A DNA stretch of 42,727 nt from assembly GCF_900115135.1 (NCBI RefSeq), contig NZ_FOVK01000015.1, positions 1 to 42,727 on the forward strand, given 5' to 3'. A program made the position numbers and the translations under genes. The DNA is from Proteiniclasticum ruminis. Lineage in GTDB: Bacteria > Bacillota > Clostridia > Clostridiales > Clostridiaceae. The notes under the pieces were generated by a model. It searched no databases and was not told the DNA's origin. It worked only from the letters and a program-made list of their open reading frames with translations. The stretch's first letter is position 1, and the number at the start of each line of letters is the position of its first letter. This document shows positions 6,552-13,861 of the stretch, one piece after another.

Positions 6552-7598
6552 TTGGTTATTTGCTTTTTACTTGTAATGGGGCCGATTTACGTTATGTTAC
6601 TTAACATAGCTAATAACAGGTCAGGATTAACTTTAACAAATATCGGGCTATGCTTATTGTTGACAATATTTATTCTTTATTTCATAAAAATATTTAGTAC
6701 GATCATAGAGTATATATTAGTAAGAATATTCACAAACATTAAAATAAAATATAATATTTTCTATCCTTTTACTATAGATGAACGAATAAACTTCAAGCCT
6801 ATCGTTCTATTAATGAATCCTGAAACTGTTCGGGATATCATGCCCTTAAATCTGATTTTTCATATTCAGAATGAAGTAATGGACAATGCAAAATTAAAAA
6901 CTAGCTTGAAAAAAATATTACTAATTAATACCATATCTGATGCAATATCATATATATTGATATTCATATTCATAGACATATTATTTATGCATGATTTATC
7001 ATTAGCTTTTTCAATTAGTTATATAGCGGTAGAAATTCAGAAAATTTTGAGTGATGGAGTTACATGGAAGGGATTGAAATATATTTATAAAGAAAATAGT
7101 TTTATAAAATATCTTTATAGCTTTCCTAACATTGAGGAACTGGATGCGAAAGATTATGCTAACTATTTGGCTTTATATCAGGGGGAGCTTGATCTCGAAA
7201 CATTAAATATTATTGAAAATTATTTATTACAAAGTATTCATGAAAGAAGCTGCTGGTTAAACAGTGATAAGTTGGATGAGTTATTGATGAAACGGTATGA
7301 AAATAATGAGTTTGTGATGTTAAAGATTGTCACTATCGTTAATGTAATAAAACTAATTGGATTGCTATCTTTGAAGTGTGAAAATAGCTACTATTTAGAG
7401 ATCTTCAATAAACATATAAATATGATCATTGAAGATCACATCAGGGCTGGTGAAAGTTATGATTTTTTATATCCTTATATAGATTATATAAATGGAAAAA
7501 ACAGTAAAATTTCTATTTATCATAATTTTGACTCAAATCGAAAAACAATCTTTAGTTATCGAACTAAACTGGAGAAGAGTATTTTTATCAAAGGCTAA
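6552..7598 (+). CDS. membrane protein with soluble C-terminal domain; start codon uncertain
   Basis: The frame from the TTG at 6552 encodes 348 residues: four to five hydrophobic segments in the first ~165 (VICFLLVMGPIYVMLL; LLTIFILYFIKIFSTII; YILIFIFIDILFM), then a largely helical soluble part (DYANYLALYQGELDLETLN). No ribosome site precedes the TTG. The same frame is open back to 6510 and has an ATT at 6513 lying six bases after GAGGAG (6501-6506), so the original start was probably there and is now a non-standard codon. It forms a pair with the preceding frameshifted gene. I recognise no family. Confidence 0.55.
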   Translation: MVICFLLVMGPIYVMLLNIANNRSGLTLTNIGLCLLLTIFILYFIKIFSTIIEYILVRIFTNIKIKYNIFYPFTIDERINFKPIVLLMNPETVRDIMPLNLIFHIQNEVMDNAKLKTSLKKILLINTISDAISYILIFIFIDILFMHDLSLAFSISYIAVEIQKILSDGVTWKGLKYIYKENSFIKYLYSFPNIEELDAKDYANYLALYQGELDLETLNIIENYLLQSIHERSCWLNSDKLDELLMKRYENNEFVMLKIVTIVNVIKLIGLLSLKCENSYYLEIFNKHINMIIEDHIRAGESYDFLYPYIDYINGKNSKISIYHNFDSNRKTIFSYRTKLEKSIFIKG

Positions 7599-7689
7599 TA
7601 GAATTAAAGAAAATCGCTATGAAGTAAAGTGCTTTTTGAAACGTTAATTTGATATTAAATATTTTGAGTTTCGAAGTGTAAAATATTTT

Positions 7690-7779
7690 GATTAGTTGCA
7701 GCTTGTGTAACGATAGCAACTCAAGGTGTAGGAACCACAGCGATACAATTCTTGATTGGGAACAGGGGTTTTCAGAAGT
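7690..7779 (+). pseudogene. remnant of a fourth bacteriocin-like core
   Basis: The reading LVAACVTIATQGVGTT followed by AIQFLIGNRG aligns with the end of precursor 2 (GVGATVIFALGTWD), and the DNA around GGGAACA and the following small gene match too. There is no leader and the frame has a stop just upstream (TGA near 7690). Best read as the 3' tail of a lost precursor next to its surviving partner gene. Confidence 0.4.
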
Positions 7780-7956
7780 ATGACCAAGATATTAACGATT
7801 GCGTCGTTTGTTTCTCTTTGCATTTTATTTATTTATCGATTAGGAATATCAGAATTGAGTTTTCTTGAGTATGTACTTTTCTTTATAGTTGGCCTTGAGT
7901 TAATTGTAAACAGTAAGCATAAGTATTATGACAAGAGCTTTCATCAAAATAATTGA
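7780..7956 (+). CDS. 58-residue membrane protein, paralogue of the 4432 protein
   Basis: The ATG at 7780 is chosen because the product then begins MTKILTIASFVSLCILFIYR and aligns end to end with the 48-residue protein at 4432 (LGISELSFLEYVLFF against LGISKLSFFEYILFF). A longer frame starts with a TTG at 7756. It has one or two hydrophobic segments and a charged tail (KHKYYDKSFHQNN). It sits behind a decayed precursor, as its paralogue sits behind precursor 2, so it may be an orphan immunity gene. Confidence 0.6.
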   Translation: MTKILTIASFVSLCILFIYRLGISELSFLEYVLFFIVGLELIVNSKHKYYDKSFHQNN

Positions 7957-8074
7957 ATAATCAGTTTAATTGAGCATGAAGAAAAAGAATTTTCAACTCA
8001 GTTAAAAGCTATTTGCTAAGCAAATATACCTTAGGCCATAGTAACTGTTGGAGACGGTCTTCTAAAAACAAGGG

Positions 8075-8284
8075 ATGTATTCAAGTCTAATACCAACGTA
8101 TACACACATAAGAAAATCAGCTAACTCTCTTATGATATGTTTCCAAAGAGGAAAACCAATCTTTGATATGTTCCCGCGCACGACTATTTATAAAAATGAA
8201 TTCTATGTAGGTGATTTCGATAGCTATCCTGACCTCTCAGTGCATGTTGAGACGGTAGTATTGATGTCAAGGATAGAGAAGTAA
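8075..8284 (+). pseudogene. C-terminal fragment of RumA/RlmD rRNA methyltransferase, copy B
   Basis: A 69-codon frame contains FQRGKPIFDMFPRT and ends HVETVVLMSRIEK, matching the last part of RumA-type methyltransferases, where DMFPxT is normally followed directly by HVETV. Here about 18 foreign residues (IYKNEFYVGDFDSYPDLS) separate the two. The first 27 codons do not look like the family. No SAM-binding domain is present. It shares 27 identical bases with the fragment at 4062. A gene fragment or attachment-site scar, not a functional enzyme. Confidence 0.6.
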
Positions 8285-8305
8285 GAGTGTAAAAGTGCCT
8301 GATAT

Positions 8306-8393
8306 AAAGGGGTTTCCGTGATTTTGAACTCATATTCAAGCTGGGTTCGGGGTTACAGAAATATAGTTGTAAGAACATATCCAAAACCCCTTT
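8306..8393. repeat. 88-bp inverted-repeat element (MITE-like)
   Basis: AAAGGGGTTT at 8306-8315 is matched by AAACCCCTTT at 8384-8393, and similarity continues imperfectly inwards (GGGGTTTCCGTGAT against GGGGTTTTGGATAT). No frame lies inside. It could be a miniature transposable element or an IS relic. The remaining noncoding DNA 7957-8074 and 8394-8632 shows nothing else I can support. Confidence 0.4.
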
Positions 8394-8632
8394 AATGTTG
8401 GGTTGAGTGGACATTATTACTATTTGCCTACTGAGTTGATGGTATTAATGTTAAAAAGATAGTTAGTTTATAAAATTACTATCATAATGGGGTGAGTTGA
8501 CGAGATCACGCTGGCTAGGAGAGAATCTGATATTATATAATTATTATAAATATAATATGGATTTAATATGATAAAGATAATTAGAGATAGGCTTGCGACC
8601 GATAAATCAGAATTTGTAGAGGTGTAACAATA

Positions 8633-8968
8633 GTGGCGAAACACGAATTTGGTATTATGCAAAAGGAACCATTGGTTAACGAACGTTACGATACTTATGA
8701 ACCACAAGAATACAATTGTATTGCGGTTGATGATGATTTCATTGAACCAATCATCATCGATTTGCAAGGAGTAGATTGCTATTGGCATTCCCTGAAAACA
8801 GCAGAAAAAGGTCTTGCTTATTGTGGTATTACCCTTATACCTCCCAGATCTATGGAAGAATTTACAAGTATTTTATTGTATCAAAATAAAAGGGAACTTT
8901 CTTCTTTGATTGAATTGGCTAATCAGGCAAAAGATAAAGGAAAATATGTAATTCATTATGGAATGTAA
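8633..8968 (+). CDS. conserved small protein of unknown function
   Basis: A 111-residue cytosolic protein starting at GTG (AGAGGTG upstream). The text MAKHEFGIMQ, YEPQEYNCIAVDDDFIEPI, then YWHSLKTAEKGLAYCGITLIP is strongly patterned and, from memory, recurs in Gram-positive genomes as a hypothetical family, but I cannot name it. It and the next gene follow the bacteriocin island at close spacing (26 bases) and could be toxin-immunity relatives. Confidence 0.65.
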   Translation: MAKHEFGIMQKEPLVNERYDTYEPQEYNCIAVDDDFIEPIIIDLQGVDCYWHSLKTAEKGLAYCGITLIPPRSMEEFTSILLYQNKRELSSLIELANQAKDKGKYVIHYGM

Positions 8969-8994
8969 ATTTCTAATTTAACGAGGTCAATGAG

Positions 8995-9516
8995 ATGATA
9001 AATAATAATCTATTTAAGCGCTTCCAAGCCTTTCAATTTGCTAAGGCTTCTATAGGATTAGGTTGGAATGAAAGTGATATGGCATATTTTTGTACCCCAG
9101 TTGACGCAGAAGTTATCGGCTGGTTAGGTGTTGATGGGATACTTTTTTGCTTTATTCCATCTATTAGTTTTGACATGGTATTTGCTGTTAGCCCTATGCC
9201 ATGTGGTGAACATTATGTTGAGCCAATTGCGCGTAACTTTCAGGAGTTTTTATCACTCGTGCTTTTCTGTAAAGATACTAGTCCGTTAGAGCAGATTTGC
9301 TGGATGGGCGAAGAACAGTTTTTAGAGTTGCTGAAATTAGAGGAAGGGAATAGATATTCAGCACAAGAAGCTGCACTGAATATCTTGCGTACGGAATTTG
9401 GAATCGAAGTCAAGCCAAATGCGTATCAATATGTGAAAAGCTTACAAGCTAATTTTGACTATTCAACGATTCCGTTTTCTGAAGACTATTATGATGCATT
9501 AGGAATAGAGAGATAA
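8995..9516 (+). CDS. hypothetical protein, SUKH/SMI1-like
   Basis: A 173-residue cytosolic protein; GAGG eight bases before the ATG. The region WLGVDGILFCFIPS followed by VFAVSPMPCGEHYVEPIARNF and FLSLVLFCKDTSPLEQ resembles SUKH/SMI1-type immunity folds, in which a short strand region is followed by a helical segment. The end (FDYSTIPFSEDYYDALG) is distinctive. The fold call is tentative. It probably forms a unit with the gene just upstream. Confidence 0.55.
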   Translation: MINNNLFKRFQAFQFAKASIGLGWNESDMAYFCTPVDAEVIGWLGVDGILFCFIPSISFDMVFAVSPMPCGEHYVEPIARNFQEFLSLVLFCKDTSPLEQICWMGEEQFLELLKLEEGNRYSAQEAALNILRTEFGIEVKPNAYQYVKSLQANFDYSTIPFSEDYYDALGIER

Positions 9517-9588
9517 ATAGGAATTTACTTTCTGAGTCATCTGAATAAGAGGTAGAGATGACATTCTATTCCCGTTATGGTTAATGAA

Positions 9589-9616
9589 ACTCTATTATAA
9601 ACTAGAGTGTTTTATT
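9589..9616 (+). terminator. weak terminator
   Basis: ACTCTA / TAGAGT stem with an 8-nt loop followed by GTTTTATT, about 70 bases after the stop of the preceding gene. Confidence 0.4.
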
Positions 9617-9659
9617 ATGACTCATAGCTATGTAGCAACAGAATGATGGGGGGATATAT

Positions 9660-10124
9660 TTGAAAAAAGGAATAATTGTTTTTTCATTAATCATCATCAC
9701 TATTTTTACCGGATGTAGTGGCTGGAAAAGATCAGGATACGATCGTGTGGAAATGAATTCAGTAGGCGAGGTAGAAATCACTGATGTTCGCCAAAACAAT
9801 AATGTTATTAATTATACGCTTGTTAACGGCACAGATCAGAGCATCTGGTTTGGATCGAAGTTTGAGTTTGAAAGAGATCGATTAGGGAAATGGTATAAAG
9901 TGGAAACTGTTGTAGATGCAGAAGTTACGCCAGAGCTATATCATCTCCCGCCCAATAGTCAAGAGGAGTACCAAATTCATCTTGAATACTGGAAGAATGT
10001 AAAACCCGGGAAATATCGGATCGTAAAAGAGTTCAATCTTTCAAAGTATAATGAAATTAGAAAGGAAGAAGAACCTGGAAATGAATATTTCTTCGTTTCT
10101 CAAGTTTTTGAAATAGTGGAGTGA
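9660..10124 (+). CDS. lipoprotein with bacterial Ig-like domain
   Basis: A 154-residue protein starting at TTG (GGGGGG 6-12 bases upstream). Residues 1-19 form a signal peptide with lipobox FTGC, so it should be anchored to the outer face of the membrane. The rest (NYTLVNGTDQSIWFG, WYKVETV, LPPNSQEEYQIHLEYW, VKPGKYRIVKEF) matches the bacterial Ig-like fold often called Big_14. Function unknown. A 23-codon trace after it (about 10133-10211, ending YIRSVGSE) may be the tail of a lost gene. Confidence 0.7.
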   Translation: MKKGIIVFSLIIITIFTGCSGWKRSGYDRVEMNSVGEVEITDVRQNNNVINYTLVNGTDQSIWFGSKFEFERDRLGKWYKVETVVDAEVTPELYHLPPNSQEEYQIHLEYWKNVKPGKYRIVKEFNLSKYNEIRKEEEPGNEYFFVSQVFEIVE

Positions 10125-10356
10125 GGATCGTCATGCAGATGACAAGATATCAAGAATGTACACTGGTATCGATGATCTGAAAGACTATATCCGAAGCGTT
10201 GGAAGTGAATGATAGAATGAAGTCGTTATTGTATAGATGGGAGAGATGCAAACTCTCTCTTTTCTTAGTGATGCAACTGACAGTTGCGTAGGTTCAAAGT
10301 CAACTTGGTAGATTATATCTATTTTAGACTCCATACTGGAAACATAAATACCGGAG

Positions 10357-10944
10357 GTGGTCATCATAACATTCGGAGAAAAACTACAAATTCTACGCAA
10401 ACAAAATGGTCTATCACAGGAACAGTTAGCAACAAAACTAACCATATCAAGGCAGTCTGTATCAAAATGGGAGCTAGACAGCTCCTTGCCTGACACAGAA
10501 AATATCATTCTGCTCAGCAAACTGTTCCATGTTTCCATAGATTATTTGTTAATAGACGATATTGAGGTTCATGAGAATGATACCGCAACGTTTGAAGAGA
10601 AGCCCCAAAATAGTGAAGGTTTCTTGGGTATTTCTAACAACTACTTGGGAATCTCCCTTTCCTTAATGGGTCTGTTTTGTGTACTCATCATAGGAATACT
10701 GAGTTCCATATTTCCAGTAAAAATCTATACGGCAATCGCAGGAGATGAGAATTCAACCAGGATAACGACAGGGATATCTGCATTTATTGAGCATAATAAT
10801 CTAGAGTGGCTGATTGTGCTATGTGTTTCGTTTGCTTTGTTGGGAATAGCAATCATAGTCTATCCTTATATGAAAGAGAAGATAATTATGAGATATCCTT
10901 CTTTTGAACATTATTTGAAGAAATCGAGCAGGAAGCTGTTTTAG
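10357..10944 (+). CDS. XRE-family regulator with two C-terminal membrane helices
   Basis: An HTH_3 domain occupies the first 65 residues (FGEKLQILRKQNGLSQEQLA, then SRQSVSKWE), followed by a charged linker and two hydrophobic segments (LGISLSLMGLFCVLIIGIL and LEWLIVLCVSFALLGIAIIV). It is therefore a membrane-tethered DNA-binding protein. The start is unclear: the GTG at 10357 overlaps the GGAGG; family members normally start Met-Thr-Phe-Gly-Glu, which here corresponds to an ATA codon at 10366, eight bases after GGAGG. No target operator was identified; autoregulation is common in the family. Confidence 0.75.
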   Translation: MVIITFGEKLQILRKQNGLSQEQLATKLTISRQSVSKWELDSSLPDTENIILLSKLFHVSIDYLLIDDIEVHENDTATFEEKPQNSEGFLGISNNYLGISLSLMGLFCVLIIGILSSIFPVKIYTAIAGDENSTRITTGISAFIEHNNLEWLIVLCVSFALLGIAIIVYPYMKEKIIMRYPSFEHYLKKSSRKLF

Positions 10945-11109
10945 CGGTACCTGGTACCGGTTAAATACTCTTGGAAATCAGATGCTTTTGTTGACCTCCT
11001 CCTCTTTCATACTGTATAATGGAATGCGATTGTGTAAATGCAGGAGAAACGCTGAAGAAAAGAACCCTAACAGAGAGTTTGTCATGTAGGGTTTATAATC
11101 TAGATTTAA

Positions 11110-11154
11110 TTCATCATCGAAACATTTTACTGTTTAAAGTGTTTCGATGATGAA
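11110..11154. repeat. 15-bp inverted repeat in a 380-bp intergenic region
   Basis: TTCATCATCGAAACA (11110-11124) is repeated inverted at 11140-11154 with a 15-base centre; no T tract follows. It could be an operator, a processing hairpin or a small element. A second short repeat, GATCCTA/TAGGATC, lies at about 11259-11279. The rest of 10945-11339 shows no gene. Confidence 0.45.
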
Positions 11155-11339
11155 CTGCGTTTAGGCCTAGTTTCAATTGCCATTATTAAAGAAATGTCAC
11201 TGTTTAAAATCATAGGAAGGAGACCACAAAAAGATAGCAACAAAACAAAAGTGAAGCGGATCCTAGTACTCTTAGGATCTCATGGGGAAGAGAAAAAGAA
11301 ACAAAAAAACAGTATACAGGAAGAATGTTGGAGGAAGTA

Positions 11340-12095
11340 ATGAAAAGTTTTAAAGAAATCATGGAATACATTGAACATGCCGGAGTGAGCAAAACAGAAA
11401 GAAATATTAAGGCGCTGGTCATTCAAGGGATTCTAGCAGGAATGTTCATCGCGATTGGTGCAATCGCTTATTTCAGACTGGTAGCTTATACGGAAGATCC
11501 AGGTGTGGGAAAGTTCTTGGGAGCGCTGATTTTCCCAACAGGTATTATTGCAATACTGCTTTTGGGAAGCGAACTCTTTACCAGTGACTGTATGGCGATT
11601 CTCAGTGTGTATAAAAAATCTGTAAAAATGGGCAGATTTATGAAGATGCTCACTACAGTACTCGCAGCAAATCTTGTTGGTGCAGTGATCATCGCACTGC
11701 TCAGCACAGGAGCGGGAATCTTCAGTGAACATATGATTGAAGTAATCTCCAATAGTGCCATAGCAAAAACAACAATGCCCGTTGGACAAATGTTCATCAG
11801 TGCAGTTTTGTGTAATATTATTGTCTGCAGTGGGGTGATGATGGCTTACAGTGCGAAGACAGTAGCAGGGAAAATCCTCGCGGTGTGGTTCCCGATTGCT
11901 GTTTTTGTTCTCAGCGGCACAGAACATATTGTTGCCAACATGTTCTATCTGGTCATGGCATTTGTCAATGGAGCTAATATTACTGTATCTGGCATTCTAA
12001 TTAGTTTTGTGGTGGTTGCGATTGGGAATTTCGTTGGTGGCGCAGTGATAATTGCTGGAGCAAATTACTACATTGACAAAGAACTGGCTGCATAG
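11340..12095 (+). CDS. formate/nitrite transporter (FNT) family channel
   Basis: A 251-residue membrane protein with six hydrophobic segments. FNT signatures are present: the re-entrant region FPTGIIAILLLGSELFTSD (about 65-83) and the second one ending SGTEHIVANMF with the central pore histidine at 196. The family moves formate, nitrite, hydrosulfide or lactate across the membrane. The ATG at 11340 is chosen because GGAGG is five bases upstream; an ATG 15 bases earlier lacks a site. It stands alone, with no formate lyase or nitrite reductase beside it, so the substrate cannot be assigned. Confidence 0.88.
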   Translation: MKSFKEIMEYIEHAGVSKTERNIKALVIQGILAGMFIAIGAIAYFRLVAYTEDPGVGKFLGALIFPTGIIAILLLGSELFTSDCMAILSVYKKSVKMGRFMKMLTTVLAANLVGAVIIALLSTGAGIFSEHMIEVISNSAIAKTTMPVGQMFISAVLCNIIVCSGVMMAYSAKTVAGKILAVWFPIAVFVLSGTEHIVANMFYLVMAFVNGANITVSGILISFVVVAIGNFVGGAVIIAGANYYIDKELAA

Positions 12096-12183
12096 ACCTG
12101 TCTCTAAAAGCCAGCGATTACGTTGATTTTTCATAAAAAGTGTATATACTAAGAATCACTTACAGATGAAAGGAATGAGGATT

Positions 12184-12405
12184 GTGGCAGATATCAAGTA
12201 TGAGATCAAAGAAACCTTAGGCATACTTTCAGAAAACAACAGGGGCTGGTCAAAGGAAGTGAACCTCATCAGCTGGAATGACAGAGAGCCAAAGTATGAC
12301 ATCAGAGACTGGTCACCTGAACATGAGAAAATGGGAAAAGGTGTAACATTGAGCGTAGAAGAGATGAAGAAACTTCGTGATCTCTTGAATGATTTAGACC
12401 TTTAA
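12184..12405 (+). CDS. YdbC/PC4-type single-stranded nucleic-acid-binding protein
   Basis: A 73-residue protein from the GTG at 12184; AAAGGA lies ten bases upstream, and family members start Met-Ala-(Asp/Glu)-Ile-Lys. The sequence EVNLISWNDREPKYDIRDWS, then HEKMGKGVTLS, is the hallmark of the YdbC family, homologues of the PC4 transcription coactivator that bind ssDNA as dimers. An upstream ATG at 12166 would add six residues that do not fit the family. Confidence 0.85.
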   Translation: MADIKYEIKETLGILSENNRGWSKEVNLISWNDREPKYDIRDWSPEHEKMGKGVTLSVEEMKKLRDLLNDLDL

Positions 12406-12427
12406 CATTGTAATAAAGCTGCTGAAA

Positions 12428-12472
12428 AAGCAAGGCACTCTAATCTAAAATTAGAATGCCTTGCTTTTTAAA
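12428..12472. terminator. bidirectional terminator
   Basis: AAAGCAAGGCA...TGCCTTGCTTT with an inner TCTAAT/ATTAGA stem, T-rich on the plus-strand side. It serves the gene ending at 12405 and overlaps the last codons of the minus-strand acetyltransferase. Confidence 0.8.
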
Positions 12473-12969
12473 TTTAGGATCTTATGGAAAATCAAGTCGT
12501 CCACGAATTCACCGGTGGCACGATCTTTATGATGCATGAGCACGGTTCCAGCGTGTGTAAAATCCATCTTCTGGATGGCTTTGATGGAAGAGATGTTATT
12601 GCTGTAGACATAGATTCTCGCGATGGTGATGCCTTCATGCTTCATCTCATTCAAAGCATAGTCTGTGAGTTTTGAAACAAGGCCCCTTCCTCTAGCGCTT
12701 CGGGCTGTAGCTGCGGACAGGAAGACCGCATGCTTTTTTTCTTCCGTCATCTCACGCTTTCCTTTTATGAGGCAGAGCACAGTATGAGGATCTTCTTCTG
12801 AAACGGCCACATAAGTGAGCTCTGAGGGATTGTTCACATAGGATGTAACCTCTTCTATACTGGATATTTCGGCAAAGGACATGTCAATCTTCTCTTCTCT
12901 GATGTCCTGGAACATGCGCCACACACTCTCCACGTCTTCCATGCTCATTCGTCTGAAAATAATACTCAT
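12451..12969 (-). CDS. GNAT-family N-acetyltransferase
   Basis: A 172-residue cytosolic enzyme. The acetyl-CoA-binding loop is seen as ARSARGRGLVSKL (R/QxxGxG/A type), preceded by strand FLSAA and followed by IYVYSNNISSIKAIQKMDF, the usual beta-5/alpha-4 region. AGAGGTG precedes the start on the minus strand. The acceptor substrate is unknown. It has no operon partner. Confidence 0.82.
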   Translation of the reverse strand: MSIIFRRMSMEDVESVWRMFQDIREEKIDMSFAEISSIEEVTSYVNNPSELTYVAVSEEDPHTVLCLIKGKREMTEEKKHAVFLSAATARSARGRGLVSKLTDYALNEMKHEGITIARIYVYSNNISSIKAIQKMDFTHAGTVLMHHKDRATGEFVDDLIFHKILNLKSKAF

Positions 12970-13086
12970 AAGGACACCTCTTTCTTTCTCTTTTCAATTA
13001 TAAGATAATAGAATACAACTAGTAAACATTCATTTGTCATACAATGGCAAAGAAAAAAAGTGTTAAACTCAAGCCGCTATAGAGTT

Positions 13087-13173
13087 ATGAAGTCTTACGG
13101 CATGATTTGTGAGGAGGTAGAGCCTTATGAAGGGCGGGAAGAATTCTATCTGGCTGATGAAATTGAGATATGA
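13087..13173 (+). CDS. possible 28-residue frame or gene tail
   Basis: The frame reads MKSYGMICEEVEPYEGREEF then YLADEIEI. Its acidic, ordered composition looks coding, but there is no ribosome site, and it may be the C-terminal tail of a decayed gene. It ends just before the ribosome site of the NimA-like gene. Confidence 0.25.
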   Translation: MKSYGMICEEVEPYEGREEFYLADEIEI

Positions 13174-13190
13174 ATACAAAGGAGAGTAAT

Positions 13191-13682
13191 ATGAGAAGAA
13201 CGGATCGGGAAGTACGGGAGTTTGAAGACATTCTTAAAATAATAGAGAAAGCTAAGATTCTGCGTCTTGGACTATTTGATGGTGCGTATCCTTATATTGT
13301 TCCGCTTCATTTCGGGTATACGTATGATTCTGAAACAAAAGATCTGATCTTCTATATGCACTCTGCAAAAGAAGGACATAAGTTGGATCTGATAAGAGAC
13401 AATCCCAATGTATGCATCGAACTGGATGTAGATGTGGAAATAGTCTCCGGCGGGGATGTTCCTTGCAGATATGGAGCCACCTTTTCCTCTGTCATAGCCA
13501 GAGGAAGTGCAGATATTGTGGAGAACCCAGAAGAAAAAGTGAAAGGACTAGAGCATCTGATGCTCCACCAGACAGGCAGATCCTTTGAGATGAGTGAGGA
13601 GATGGCACTTTCTGTGGAAGTAGTAAGAGTGAAAGTTCTCGAGATCACAGCAAAAGAAAGAAAAAAACCCAAAGATTTCTAA
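13191..13682 (+). CDS. NimA-like pyridoxamine-phosphate-oxidase-fold flavoprotein
   Basis: A 163-residue protein; the ATG at 13191 has AAAGGAG six to eight bases upstream. The order LRLGLFDGAYPYIVPLHFGY, LIFYMHSAKEGHKLDLI, NPNVCIELD and YGATFSSVIARGSA is typical of the FMN-binding split-barrel family that contains NimA-type nitroimidazole reductases. Such proteins usually bind FMN or haem; the physiological substrate is seldom known. Nitroimidazole resistance cannot be claimed from the family alone. Confidence 0.82.
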   Translation: MRRTDREVREFEDILKIIEKAKILRLGLFDGAYPYIVPLHFGYTYDSETKDLIFYMHSAKEGHKLDLIRDNPNVCIELDVDVEIVSGGDVPCRYGATFSSVIARGSADIVENPEEKVKGLEHLMLHQTGRSFEMSEEMALSVEVVRVKVLEITAKERKKPKDF

Positions 13683-13692
13683 CATAAAGACA

Positions 13693-13722
13693 GAAGGAAC
13701 CGCTGATACTTTTTCAGTGGTT
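13693..13722 (+). terminator. hairpin after NimA-like gene
   Basis: GGAACCGCTGA pairs with TCAGTGGTTTC (two G-U wobbles), loop TACTTTT; only a weak T tract follows. Confidence 0.45.
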
Positions 13723-13861
13723 TCTTGTAATTTCTGCTCTTCCCATTTTTTCCCTCATACTCCTACTGTAAGTATGAAAAAAATACTGGATATGTAGATT
13801 CTTTGGCGAAATTGCGTATACTAGAAGTGAAAAGCACAAAGTTGAACAGGTGGTGATAAAA

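Noticed and set aside
8041-8075. Third RumA-tail-like copy (GTTGGAGACGGTCTTC)
   Set aside because: Similarity is limited to about ten bases and the frame does not encode HVETV.
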